Shown here: positions 8,162-16,820 of the stretch, piece after piece
How the letters are laid out: every line of letters starts with the position of its first letter
How positions within the stretch are numbered: the stretch's first letter is position 1
Source of the DNA: Sphingomonadales bacterium
GTDB lineage: Bacteria > Pseudomonadota > Alphaproteobacteria > Sphingomonadales > Sphingomonadaceae
Direction: 5' to 3'
NCBI GenBank assembly: GCA_006226685.1
Contig: SBGG01000003.1
Span: 1 to 42,261 of the forward strand
DNA length: 42,261 bases
Position numbers and translations under genes: made by a program
Notes under the pieces: generated by a model
The model's database searches: none
What the model saw: only the letters and a program-made list of their open reading frames with translations
Told to the model about the DNA's origin: nothing

Positions 8162-9211
8162 ATGGTTGAGCCATTGAACCCGTTTGACGACATCGTCCCG
8201 ACGGTAAAAGCCGATGCACTGGCATATGTCGTGCTGGAGCGGCAAAATGTCGAAATAATGTCGCGTTTCCTGGAGGATTTCGGCTTTACGAAGGTGAGTC
8301 ATGAAGGCCCAAGCAGTTTTTTCCGGGGCTTTGGCGACCGGCCCTATTGTGTTGAACTGATCCCTTCCACGCGCGATGCGTTTCTGGGCTTCGGCCTCGT
8401 TGCTGCTGATGGCGGCGATCTTGATATTCTCGGTGCGGAGCATGGTGTTGCGCCGATGGACAACGACAAGCCGGGCGGCGGCCGGGTGCTGCGTCTCGTC
8501 GATCCCAATGGCTATCAGATTGACCTGGTCCATGGCTTTGAACCGGCGAAGGCCTTCGTTCCGCGCGAGGCGATCAATGTCAATAACACGCCCTGGGATA
8601 AGCCTCGCGTCAATGCCGGCGTGCGCCCGCCGCTTGAACCTGCGATGGTCGAAGGGGTCCGGCATATCGTGTTGCAGACGCCGTTCTTCGAGGAGACGGT
8701 GCATTGGTACACGAAGAATTTCGGCTATCTGGCCAGCGACCTGTTGCAGACCCAAAGCGGTATAATCGGTCTTGGCTTCTTCCGTTTCGACCGTGGCGAT
8801 AAGCCTGCCGACCATCATGCATTAGCGATCAGCTTCGGGCCTGCGCCGGCCATTTTGCATATTTCCACTGAAGCCATCGACATCGACGCGGTGGGGCAGG
8901 GGCAGCAATATCTCCGGGCGCGCGGATGGGAGCATTTCTGGGGGATCGGAAGGCATGTGCTGGGTAGCCAGATCTTCGATTACTGGAAGGACCCGGCGGG
9001 AGACGAATGGGAACATTATGCCGACGGTGATGTGATGACGGCCGATTGTCCAGTCGGCTTCCACGCCCTTGATCGTGCTGGACTATGGGCGTGGGGGGAT
9101 GATCTTCCCGCCTCGATGCGCCCGCCCGGTCCCGCTCCCGATGGTGCGCCGCCGCCCGTTCGGGAACTCATGGATGCGATGCTGCTTCCGCCCCGGCCCT
9201 GGCTGGATTGA
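8162..9211 (+). CDS. Type I extradiol ring-cleavage dioxygenase (VOC superfamily), 349 aa
   Basis: A two-domain vicinal-oxygen-chelate dioxygenase that cleaves catechols next to the diol. By comparison with BphC, the Fe ligands are His168 (VRHIVLQT), His233 (ILHISTEA) and Glu284 (EWEHYADG); the active-site His is His265 (GIGRHVLG). The N-terminal VOC module (residues 18-125) has lost its metal site, as in the family. A C-terminal Pro-rich tail (about 310-335) extends slightly beyond usual. It begins 2 bases after the hydroxylase gene and precedes the FAH-family gene, so it should act on the hydroxylase product. The exact catechol is unknown. Confidence 0.88.
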   Translation: MVEPLNPFDDIVPTVKADALAYVVLERQNVEIMSRFLEDFGFTKVSHEGPSSFFRGFGDRPYCVELIPSTRDAFLGFGLVAADGGDLDILGAEHGVAPMDNDKPGGGRVLRLVDPNGYQIDLVHGFEPAKAFVPREAINVNNTPWDKPRVNAGVRPPLEPAMVEGVRHIVLQTPFFEETVHWYTKNFGYLASDLLQTQSGIIGLGFFRFDRGDKPADHHALAISFGPAPAILHISTEAIDIDAVGQGQQYLRARGWEHFWGIGRHVLGSQIFDYWKDPAGDEWEHYADGDVMTADCPVGFHALDRAGLWAWGDDLPASMRPPGPAPDGAPPPVRELMDAMLLPPRPWLD

Positions 9212-9238
9212 TTAACCAAGAATGATGAGGAGGTGGCG

Positions 9239-10213
9239 ATGGCCAGATTATTGGTTCGCATCAACAATGAAGGACGCTATCAGTTCGGGGAGCTTTTAAC
9301 GGCGGCCCCCCACAAGCCGGATGATATGGTGCAGGTCCGGCTGTTGTCGGACGCAGGGACGACCGCGGAATTTCTGGGCGAGCTCGATCAGGCTGTGGGA
9401 GCTGCGAAAGCGGGGGAGACTCTATCCATTGAGGCGCGGCATCTTTCCAGTCCGGTGACCGGGGATGCCAGTCTTATCTGTCAGGGCCTGAACTATAGCG
9501 ATCATGCGCAGGAATCCGGGCATCATACGCGCAAGGCCAATCTCTTTTTTGCAAAAGCAAGTTCTTCCCTTTCCGGGCCCTATGACGATATTGTCCGCCC
9601 CGAGGGCGTTGAATTGCTCGATTATGAGGCCGAGATCGGCATTATTCTGCGCAAGGAAGTCACGGCGGGCACGAAGGTGGATGCCTCCAATATCGGCGAC
9701 TATGTTGCTGCTGTCACTCTTTGCAATGATGTCAGTGCACGCGACATGATGTTCGGCGCGTCCTTCCTGCAATGGTTCCAGGGCAAGAGCTATCGCACCT
9801 TTTGCCCGACCGGTCCGGTACTTTACTGGATGGAGCGCGACGAGGTCTCGAAAATTCTCGAAAATCTGAGTTTCTCGCTGGATTATCGTCAGGCGACGCG
9901 ACAATCCGCGAAGAGCGCCGATCAGGTGTACAAGGCGCCGGAAACCTTGACCCAGATTGCGACATTCATGGACCTGAAGGCTGGCGATATGATCCTGACG
10001 GGAACGCCGGGCGGTGTTCTGAGCCAGGCCACTCCCACATTGGCGAAAATTCTTGCGACGCGGCTGTTTGATGATGTCGCCCGGCGTCTCGAACTGGTTG
10101 CCGAGGCAAAACTTGGCGATCCCCATCTGCAGCCGGAGGAGCTGCTGGCCTTGAGGTTGCACGATGACGCCAATGATGTGGATCTTGGCGGTCAATATTG
10201 CTTCATTGCGTAA
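9239..10213 (+). CDS. Fumarylacetoacetate hydrolase (FAH) family protein, 324 aa
   Basis: FAH-fold enzymes hydrolyse, hydrate or decarboxylate acylpyruvate-like products of aromatic ring opening. The metal triad is visible as Glu130 and Glu132 in LLDYEAEIG, with Asp164 in CNDVSARD. CQGLNYSDHA (81-90), TGPVLYW and the C-terminal TGTPGGV are also typical. ATG at 9239 is preferred over GTG at 9233 because GGAGG (9228-9232) gives a 6-base spacing. It is third in a tight operon and probably processes the extradiol cleavage product. The usual partner of an HsaC/BphC-like enzyme is an alpha/beta-fold C-C hydrolase, so an FAH enzyme here suggests an acylpyruvate-type intermediate. A hydratase or decarboxylase activity is the alternative. 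Confidence 0.88.
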   Translation: MARLLVRINNEGRYQFGELLTAAPHKPDDMVQVRLLSDAGTTAEFLGELDQAVGAAKAGETLSIEARHLSSPVTGDASLICQGLNYSDHAQESGHHTRKANLFFAKASSSLSGPYDDIVRPEGVELLDYEAEIGIILRKEVTAGTKVDASNIGDYVAAVTLCNDVSARDMMFGASFLQWFQGKSYRTFCPTGPVLYWMERDEVSKILENLSFSLDYRQATRQSAKSADQVYKAPETLTQIATFMDLKAGDMILTGTPGGVLSQATPTLAKILATRLFDDVARRLELVAEAKLGDPHLQPEELLALRLHDDANDVDLGGQYCFIA

Positions 10214-10220
10214 TTGCGAA

Positions 10221-10261
10221 AACAGGGGCCTGTCGGCGGTTCTGGCCGGCAGGCTCTGTTT
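10221..10261. terminator. Bidirectional intrinsic terminator between convergent genes
   Basis: A strong GC-rich hairpin: left arm 10221-10237 (AACAGGGGCCTGTCGGC), loop GGTTCTG, right arm 10245-10260 (GCCGGCAGGCTCTGTT). It ends in TTT on the plus strand and TTTT on the minus strand. It lies between the stop of the FAH gene and the stop of the tandem-TetR gene, as expected for a shared terminator. The terminator at 23775-23811 has the same seven-base loop. Confidence 0.75.
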
Positions 10262-10381
10262 CCGGGAGGATGGTGCGGGCAATAATGGGCGAAGGCGATC
10301 GAACCGTAAGGTTGGGCGGCCGGACTGATGGTGGCGGGTCCACATAAGGTCCAGAGGTGTAAGCGCTCTTGCCTGCGTGGA

Positions 10382-11638
10382 TTATGCAGGCTGCGCCGGA
10401 TCGAATATTCCGTGCGTAATGCCCTGCAGATAAGTACCTACCGCCTGCTCCATGTCCTGTTTGGCCGCCCATGATCGAATATCGAATGCAGAGTTGATTG
10501 TGGACATGATGATGTGGCTCGCGATCAGCGGGTTTATGTTTCGCACCGCGCCTTCCCCGCACGCATCGACGATGAGGCCGGTGAGAAATAATGTTGTCGA
10601 TTGAAAATGTTCGTAGGGGATATGTCGAACATTGTCTGGCAACGCCTGCAGGGCCGTGGTGCGCAGCAGGGGGTAATCCCCTTCGAACTGATATTTCATG
10701 GCGTTTGCGATAATGGAAATCAGGGTGTGCCATTTGCTTAGCCGGGCCTGCGTGGCCTGCTCATATAGTTCCCATAACCTTTTGTAACTATTTTCAAAAC
10801 ATTGCAGGATGAGGTCGTCTTTGGTCGGGAGGTGATGGTAAAAGCTGCCCTTGGTGAGGTTGAGCTCGGCCGCGATCCGGTCGATTGACGTGCCCTTATA
10901 GCCAACCTCGTTGAGCAGGCGCGTCGCTATTTTCAGAAAGGATGCATAGCTGTCGCCAGCGTCAACGCGGGTTGTGGAGCGCAACGGAGGCAGCTCGATA
11001 TTGTCGGGCGTTCCCGCTATTCCGCCATCCAGAATCTGCATGAACTGACGGCGAACATTGTCGAAATCGGCAATTTCATAATGTTTGAGCCAAATAGCGG
11101 ACCAGAAAATCGCCTCGTTCAGCATCTGCGCCCGTCCTGTCAGGGTGAGTTTCTGTTCCGGGGTGTCCGTTGGCCCGAAAAAGGCGCGTACTAAGCGGAA
11201 TATCGACTGATATCGCGCTATCAAATGGCTGCTCGCGTCATTTTCGAGTGCCCTGATCTCCGAGAGTATCGCAAGCGGGCGGGTTTCACCGCGCAGGCCT
11301 GCTGCATAATGGGCAAAGTATATTTGCAGATATCGGTCGACGCGCTGGCGTGGCGTGGCCGCCTTTGCCGCTTCGTCTGCCATTGCTTTGAGCCGTGTCA
11401 GACTATCTTCGAATACAGCCGTGATCAGCTGTTCCTTATATCGAAAATAATAGGTCACGGCTGTCGTTTTGAGCCCGAGTTGCTCGGCCACTTCCTGCAA
11501 AGTCATTCCCGCAACGCCGCGTTGATTGAGCAGCATGGTGGCTGCATCCAGAATGCGTTCGCGTTGCCGCTCGAAGCGGGAGAGGGGTGGCCTGGGCGGT
11601 GGTGAAGGCATCGCGACCTTCTGTTCGGATCTTGTCAT
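10382..11638 (-). CDS. Tandem (double) TetR-family regulator, 418 aa
   Basis: Twice the usual TetR length, with two complete units. The first helix-turn-helix (about residues 23-70) reads RERILDAATMLLNQRGVAG, TLQEVAEQLGLKT and AVTYYFRYKEQL. The second (about 233-275) reads FLKIATRLLNEVGYKGTS, RIAAELNLTKGSFYHHLPTK and DDLILQ. Each is followed by an all-helical ligand domain. ATG at 11638 follows AGGGATAGG; the upstream extension to 11818 is Pro/Arg-rich and unlikely to be translated. It diverges from the acyl-CoA operon that starts at 11936 and probably represses it, responding to an acyl-CoA or free acid. One chain may act like a permanent dimer; this is inference. Confidence 0.9.
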   Translation of the reverse strand: MTRSEQKVAMPSPPPRPPLSRFERQRERILDAATMLLNQRGVAGMTLQEVAEQLGLKTTAVTYYFRYKEQLITAVFEDSLTRLKAMADEAAKAATPRQRVDRYLQIYFAHYAAGLRGETRPLAILSEIRALENDASSHLIARYQSIFRLVRAFFGPTDTPEQKLTLTGRAQMLNEAIFWSAIWLKHYEIADFDNVRRQFMQILDGGIAGTPDNIELPPLRSTTRVDAGDSYASFLKIATRLLNEVGYKGTSIDRIAAELNLTKGSFYHHLPTKDDLILQCFENSYKRLWELYEQATQARLSKWHTLISIIANAMKYQFEGDYPLLRTTALQALPDNVRHIPYEHFQSTTLFLTGLIVDACGEGAVRNINPLIASHIIMSTINSAFDIRSWAAKQDMEQAVGTYLQGITHGIFDPAQPA

Positions 11639-11935
11639 CAAAAACCTATCCCTAATTTCGCAGGGCCTGTCGAGCCGTGGGGTGGGGCCGGTGTCGGTCG
11701 TCGTGCGTCGGGCGGCGGCGGCGGACGGGTGGTGCCGGGAAGGGGGAAGGGCTTGCCTGTTTTTCCATTTTTGAAATGTGAGTTTGTGGTAGATGTGGCG
11801 ACCGGATATCGTTTTCATTATGATATAGGCGGTAATTAACCTGGTGGTTGCGGATTAATAGGTGATCCGATAGCCTCTGGAAAATTTTTCGAATCAGAAG
11901 TATGCATCTGTTACCAATGATGCGGAGGGGCGGAT
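11639..11935. promoter_or_regulatory. Divergent control region, tandem TetR / acyl-CoA operon
   Basis: This 297-base non-coding region must hold the promoters of both the tandem-TetR gene and the long acyl-CoA operon. A short symmetric element GGTAATTAACC (11831-11841) is followed by a related ATTAAT near 11854. The stretch 11800-11910 is AT-rich compared with its surroundings. GGAGGGG at 11924-11930 is the ribosome-binding site of the first operon gene. I cannot place a confident -35/-10 pair. Confidence 0.4.
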
Positions 11936-13180
11936 ATGGATTTCTCTTTCACCGAGCGGCAGGCTCGATATCGCGGTCTTGTCAGGGAATTTATCGACCG
12001 CGATGTGCGCCCGCTCATGCATGCCTATGAACGGGAAGTCGGCAGCGGCGACCGCTGGGTATCCCCGAAGCTGGTCGAAGATCTGAAGGCGAAGGCGAAG
12101 GCGGAAGGGCTCTGGAACCTTTTTTTGCCGCCCTCCCATGGTGGCGCGCATGTCGATGAGAGTTTCGTCTTTTCCGGTGAGCGGCTGACCAATCTCGAAT
12201 ATGCGCTCTGCGCCGAAGAAATGGGTCGCATCCATTGGGCGTCCGAGATTTTCAACTGCTCGGCGCCGGATACCGGCAATATGGAGGTGCTCCATAAATA
12301 TGGCACAAGGGCGCATAAGGATCGCTGGCTGGCGCCGTTGATGAATGGAGAAATCCGTTCCGCCTTCCTGATGACCGAACCCGAAGTGGCTTCCTCTGAT
12401 GCCACCAATATACGCACCTCCATCAGCCGGGATGGTGACGATTATGTCATCAACGGCCGCAAATGGTGGTCATCCGGTGCCGGGGATCGCCGCTGCAAGA
12501 TCGCGATCGTCATGGGCAAGACCAACCCGGACGCCGTGCGGCATGAACAGCAAAGCATGATCCTGATGCCGCTCGATACGCCCGGCGTGACGATCCGGCG
12601 CAACCTTTCGGTCTTTGGTTATGACGATGCGCCGCATGGTCATTCGGAAGTGTTACTTGAAAATGTGCGCGTACCGGCGGGTAATCTCCTTCTGGGCGAA
12701 GGGCGCGGTTTTGAGATCGCACAGGGCCGGCTGGGTCCGGGGCGTATCCATCATTGCATGCGAACGATCGGGGCGGCCGAGGAGGCGCTGGACATGATGG
12801 CACAGCGTCTCGTGTCGCGCACCGCCTTCGGGAAAGCCATTGCCGAGCATTCGGTCTGGGAAGAGCGGGTGGCGAATGCCCGCATCGAGATCGAGATGAC
12901 CCGGCTGCTTTGCCTGAAGGCTGCGGATATGATGGACAAGGCGGGGAACAAGGCCGCGCGGAATGAGATCGCGATGATCAAGGTGCAGGCGCCCGCCATG
13001 GCGCTGCGCATCGTGGATGACGCAATACAGGCGCATGGCGCGGCCGGGGTCTCGCCCGATTTCGAACTTGCCCGGATGTGGGCAGGCCTGAGGACGATGC
13101 GCATTGTCGATGGGCCGGATGAGGTGCACCGGCGGGCAATCGCCCGTGCCGAATTCAAGCGATATCAGGCCGGGCAATGA
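11936..13180 (+). CDS. ACAD10/11-type acyl-CoA dehydrogenase family protein, 414 aa
   Basis: It carries the diagnostic sequence of the ACAD10/ACAD11/LvaC branch: [27 protein letters not shown], a long run around [47 protein letters not shown] and [10 protein letters not shown] near the C-terminus. In that branch the protein works with a phosphotransferase-fold kinase: 4-hydroxyacyl-CoA is phosphorylated and the acyl-CoA dehydrogenase partner promotes phosphate elimination, so that the carbon re-enters beta-oxidation. The next gene here is exactly such a kinase, with a 4-base overlap. ATG at 11936 has GGAGGGG upstream. It is the first gene of the operon controlled by the divergent tandem TetR. 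The 4-hydroxyacyl substrate is inferred from family. Confidence 0.88.
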   Translation: MDFSFTERQARYRGLVREFIDRDVRPLMHAYEREVGSGDRWVSPKLVEDLKAKAKAEGLWNLFLPPSHGGAHVDESFVFSGERLTNLEYALCAEEMGRIHWASEIFNCSAPDTGNMEVLHKYGTRAHKDRWLAPLMNGEIRSAFLMTEPEVASSDATNIRTSISRDGDDYVINGRKWWSSGAGDRRCKIAIVMGKTNPDAVRHEQQSMILMPLDTPGVTIRRNLSVFGYDDAPHGHSEVLLENVRVPAGNLLLGEGRGFEIAQGRLGPGRIHHCMRTIGAAEEALDMMAQRLVSRTAFGKAIAEHSVWEERVANARIEIEMTRLLCLKAADMMDKAGNKAARNEIAMIKVQAPAMALRIVDDAIQAHGAAGVSPDFELARMWAGLRTMRIVDGPDEVHRRAIARAEFKRYQAGQ

Positions 13181-14199
13181 GTGATCTTGACGAGGTGGCG
13201 CTCCAGCACTGGATGCAGGGGGCTGTCCCGGATTGCCCGGTCATAGCGGGGGTTGAGAAATTTCCCGGCGGGCAATCCAATCCGACATACAGGATCGATG
13301 CGGATGGTTGCAGCTATGTGTTGCGGCGCCAGCCCTTTGGCGACCTGCTGCCCTCCGCGCATGCGGTCGACAGGGAATATCGGTTGATCTCCGCCTTGTA
13401 CCCGACAGGTTTTCCGGTGCCCCAGCCCTTTGCGTTATGTGAGGACCGGGGCGTTATCGGCGCCATGTTCTACATTATGGGAATGGTTGACGGGCGCAGC
13501 TTCTGGAACGGGGCGCTGCCGGACATCGCGAAAGCCGATCGCCGCAGCTATTATGACGCGATGATCGACATGCTGGCGCGGCTTCACATGCTCGATCATG
13601 AGGTGCTGGGACTGGCCGATTTCGGGCGCCCGGGCAATTATTTCCAGCGTCAGGTGGCGCGCTGGACGAGGCAGTACAGGGCCGCGCAAACCGATGAGAT
13701 CACCGAAATCGAAAGGCTGATCGAGTGGTTGCCGTGTTCCGCGCCGGAGCAGGCGCGTACGTCCATCATCCATGGCGATTATCGTATCGATAACCTGATC
13801 TTCGCCCATGACCGGCCGGAGATTCTGGCGATAATCGACTGGGAATTGGCAACGATCGGGGATCCGCTGGCCGATTTTACCTATCTCGCCATGAACTGGA
13901 TCATGCCCGCCGACGGGCGTTCCTGGCTGGGTGGGCTGGATCTGGCGGAGGAGGGGGTGATGACGCTCGATCAGGCGGTTGAGCGCTATTGTCTGGCGGT
14001 CGGCCGTGACCGGTTGCCGGACCTGTCCTGGTACTTCGCCTATAATCTGTTTCGCATGGTCTGCATTCTTCAGGGAATCAGGAAACGGGCGGCAGACGGC
14101 AATGCCTCCAGCCGTGAAGCAGACATCATGATCGCGAAAATCGGCCCGCTTGCACGGGAAGCATGGAATCGGGCCTGCATGGCGGGTGCGCCGAACTAA
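13177..14199 (+). CDS. ACAD10/11- or LvaA-type acyl-CoA kinase (APH phosphotransferase fold), 340 aa
   Basis: An aminoglycoside-phosphotransferase-fold kinase of the kind fused to, or paired with, ACAD10/11 dehydrogenases. The Gly-rich loop is [13 protein letters not shown] (28-40) and the segment [14 protein letters not shown] (57-70) is characteristic. The catalytic loop has His199, Asp201 and Asn206 in HGDYRIDN; the metal-binding motif is IDWE (220-223). It overlaps the preceding dehydrogenase gene by ATGA. The pairing argues against antibiotic resistance and for phosphorylation of a hydroxyacyl-CoA, as LvaA does in the Pseudomonas putida levulinate pathway. No LvaB-like small subunit is visible. 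Confidence 0.88.
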   Translation: MSDLDEVALQHWMQGAVPDCPVIAGVEKFPGGQSNPTYRIDADGCSYVLRRQPFGDLLPSAHAVDREYRLISALYPTGFPVPQPFALCEDRGVIGAMFYIMGMVDGRSFWNGALPDIAKADRRSYYDAMIDMLARLHMLDHEVLGLADFGRPGNYFQRQVARWTRQYRAAQTDEITEIERLIEWLPCSAPEQARTSIIHGDYRIDNLIFAHDRPEILAIIDWELATIGDPLADFTYLAMNWIMPADGRSWLGGLDLAEEGVMTLDQAVERYCLAVGRDRLPDLSWYFAYNLFRMVCILQGIRKRAADGNASSREADIMIAKIGPLAREAWNRACMAGAPN

Positions 14200-14212
14200 A
14201 CGGGAGAGAGAG

Positions 14213-14989
14213 ATGGATTTGTTCGACCTGAGCGGCAAGACCGCCATCGTCACGGGATCATCGCGGGGCATCGGACGCGCCATTGCGGAAGCCTTTGCCG
14301 GCGCGGGCGCGAATGTGATCATTTCCAGCCGCAAACAGGATGCCTGCGATCGAACCGCCGCAGAGATCAACGAAAAATGCGGGGCGGAACGTGCCGTTGC
14401 GATCGCCGCCAGCCTTTCCGACAAAGCCGCGCTGGAGGCTCTGGTCGCGCAAACGCGTGAGCGGTTCGGGCAAATCGACATTCTCGTCTGCAATGCTGCA
14501 TCCAACCCCTATTACGGGCCGATGTCCGGCATTACGGACGAGCAGTTCCGCAAGATTTTCGACAATAATGTGCTGGCCAATCATTGGCTCATCACCATGG
14601 TCGCGCCGGAGATGAAGCAACGGAAGGAAGGGGCGATCATCCTCATATCGTCGATCGGCGGTTTGGTGGGATCGGAGGTGATCGGCGCTTATAATATTTC
14701 CAAGGCTGCCGATTTTCAGCTGGCGCGCAATCTCGCTATCGAATTCGGGCCGTTCAATGTTCGCGTCAATGCGATTGCACCCGGCGTTATCCGCACCGAT
14801 TTCGCGCGTGCCTTGTGGGAAGATCCCGAAGCGGAGGCCGAACTCAGGCGTGTAACGCCGTTGGGCCGTATCGGGGAGCCGGAAAATATCGCGGGTGCGG
14901 CGGTGTTTCTGGCGTCGAAGGCAGGCGCATATGTGACGGGACAGTCCATCGTCGTAGATGGCGGAGCCACAATAAAGGGCGGCTTGTGA
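14213..14989 (+). CDS. SDR family oxidoreductase, 258 aa
   Basis: A classical SDR with [17 protein letters not shown] (the NAG-motif region), catalytic Ser in [13 protein letters not shown] (YxxxK) and C-terminal [12 protein letters not shown] at 14213 directly follows CGGGAGAGAGAG, 13 bases after the kinase stop; an upstream in-frame ATG at 14150 lies inside the kinase gene. Such SDRs often travel with ACAD10/11 pairs and probably convert the keto group of a 4-keto or 3-keto acyl intermediate to the hydroxyl, or the reverse. Substrate and cofactor preference cannot be read here. Confidence 0.88.
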   Translation: MDLFDLSGKTAIVTGSSRGIGRAIAEAFAGAGANVIISSRKQDACDRTAAEINEKCGAERAVAIAASLSDKAALEALVAQTRERFGQIDILVCNAASNPYYGPMSGITDEQFRKIFDNNVLANHWLITMVAPEMKQRKEGAIILISSIGGLVGSEVIGAYNISKAADFQLARNLAIEFGPFNVRVNAIAPGVIRTDFARALWEDPEAEAELRRVTPLGRIGEPENIAGAAVFLASKAGAYVTGQSIVVDGGATIKGGL

Positions 14990-15783
14990 CCGGCCGCTTT
15001 GTGGGCAGGAGCGCCGTTGTAACCGGCGCGGCTTCGGGCATCGGGCGGGCGACGGCGCGGCTGCTTGCGGATGAGGGCGCGCATGTGCTGGCCTTCGACC
15101 TGAGCGACGGGGTGGTGGAAACCGCCGAGGGCCATGAAAGCATCATCGCCCGGCGCGGCGATGCTGGCAACGATGATGATGTGTGCGCGCTGATGGCCGC
15201 CGCAGTCCGGCAATGGGGGGGCATAGACATTGTCGTCGCCAATGCCGGAATCAGTGGCGGATTGGCGGGGCTGTTCGAGCAGACTGCGGATGACTGGATG
15301 AAAATCCTGCAAGTCAATCTGATCGGTTCATTTCTTGCCATTAAATATGGCGCGCAGGCGATGCTCGATGCCGGGACGGCGGGGGCCATCATCTGCACGG
15401 CGTCCGTCGCCGGATTGCGCGCGGGGGCGGGTGGTCCCGCTTATTCGGCGTCCAAGGCAGGAGTCATCAATCTGGTGCAGTCGGCAGCGCAGCAACTGAC
15501 CGGCACCGGGATACGTGTCAACGCGGTTTGCCCCGGCCTTGTCGAAACAGGCATGACGCAGGGGCTGTACGATGCCGCGCGCGCAAAAGGACGCGAGACG
15601 CTGATCGGTCAGCTCAACCCGACGCAACGCGGAGGAGAGCCGCAGGAACTGGCGCAAGCGATCGCTTTTCTGGCCTCCTCCCAAGCCAGCTACATCAACG
15701 GACATGCGCTGGTTGTGGATGGCGGGCTGTCGACATCTCATCCCTTTGCCGCGCCCCGCAAGGTGGGCGTCTCCACATTCTGA
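14986..15783 (+). CDS. SDR family oxidoreductase, 265 aa
   Basis: A second SDR, begun with GTG at 14986 inside the stop of the previous gene (GTGA, 4-base overlap). Motifs are [16 protein letters not shown], a Ser in CTASVAG, YSASK (YxxxK) and HALVVDGG. Its first residues, [13 protein letters not shown], match a normal SDR start, so longer upstream reading frames (from 14815) are not used. It is only moderately similar to its neighbour, so this is not a recent duplication. Likely role: a 3-hydroxyacyl-type dehydrogenation step in the same acyl-CoA pathway. Confidence 0.87.
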   Translation: MTGRFVGRSAVVTGAASGIGRATARLLADEGAHVLAFDLSDGVVETAEGHESIIARRGDAGNDDDVCALMAAAVRQWGGIDIVVANAGISGGLAGLFEQTADDWMKILQVNLIGSFLAIKYGAQAMLDAGTAGAIICTASVAGLRAGAGGPAYSASKAGVINLVQSAAQQLTGTGIRVNAVCPGLVETGMTQGLYDAARAKGRETLIGQLNPTQRGGEPQELAQAIAFLASSQASYINGHALVVDGGLSTSHPFAAPRKVGVSTF

Positions 15784-15797
15784 GGAAAGATTTGCAC

Positions 15798-16820
15798 ATG
15801 ATCGAAACGCAGCTTCACGACGATGTTCTTGTCATCACCATAGCCAATCCGCCCGTCAACGCGCTGGGGGAGAAAGTCCGCGCCAGCCTGTCCGATGCGA
15901 TCGCGGCGGCGCAGGCCGATGCGGCGGTACGGGCCATTGTGATAACCGGTCGCGGCAAGATGTTCAGCGGCGGTGCCGATATTACAGAATTCGGTAAGGC
16001 GCTGGCCGAGCCGGGGTTGCCGCAGCTTGTCGATGCGATCGAGGCCTCTTCCAAGCCGGTGGTCGCCGCCATTAACGGGATGGCACTGGGGGGCGGGCTG
16101 GAGGTCGCGCTCGGTTGCCATTGCCGGGTGGCCGTTCCGTCGGCGAAAATGGGCTTGCCGGAGGTGAAGCTGGGTATTCTGCCCGGTGCGGGCGGCACCC
16201 AGCGTTTGCCGCGTCTGGTGGGGGGCGAAGTGGCGTTGGACATGATAGTGTCCGGGGAACCGATTTCCGCGTCCAGGGCGCAACAGCTGGGGCTGGTCGA
16301 TGCTCTGGCCGCTGCCGATGCGCTGCTGGAACAGGCGATCGCCATGGCGCGTTCGGTAACGGCCATACGCCGTACCGGCGACCTGACCGTTGAGGCGGAC
16401 GGTGCGGTTTTCGATAATTTCCTTGCCGCGAACGCCCGTAAAATAGCGAAGCTCGAAGCGCCGCTGGCCTGTGTCGAAGCGGTGAAGGCGGCGACGGAAC
16501 TTCCGATCGATCGGGGACAGGCCAAAGAGCGCGAACTTTTCGCCCGGCTGCTCGCAGGCGACCAGTCCCAGGCGTTGCGCCATGCCTTTTTCGCGGAAAG
16601 GCAGGCCGCCAGGATAGATGACCTGCCCAAGGAAACGCAGCCGCGCGAAATTGCGCATGTCGGTGTGATCGGCGCCGGCACGATGGGGGGCGGCATTTCG
16701 ATGAATTTCCTGTCCGCAGGCATTCCCGTGACGATCGTTGAGATGACGCAGGAGGCGCTGGACCGCGGCACGGGCGTGATGCGGAAAAATTATGAGGCGA
16801 CGGTCGCCAGGGGCGGATGA
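15798..16820 (+). pseudogene. Enoyl-CoA hydratase plus start of 3-hydroxyacyl-CoA dehydrogenase: 5' part of a frameshifted bifunctional gene
   Basis: The first 340 codons encode a crotonase domain: oxyanion-hole FSGGADI, NGMALGGGLEVALG, and catalytic Glu in GLPEVKLGILPGAGGTQR. The first NAD-binding strand of the dehydrogenase domain follows (HVGVIGAGTMGGGIS). The frame stops at TGA 16818-16820, in the middle of the Rossmann fold. The dehydrogenase continues at once in the -1 frame from ATG 16817. Adding one G to the GGGG run at 16810-16813 would restore a single reading frame of roughly 676 residues, the FadJ-like length. It may be a real mutation, a homopolymer sequencing error, or translational coupling/slippage. 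ATG at 15798 is the start of the crotonase domain, 14 bases after the SDR stop. Confidence 0.8.

Noticed and set aside
13177..14199. Aminoglycoside resistance kinase
   Set aside because: The fold is the same, but the sequence pattern and its overlap with an ACAD10/11-type gene fit the acyl-CoA kinase branch.
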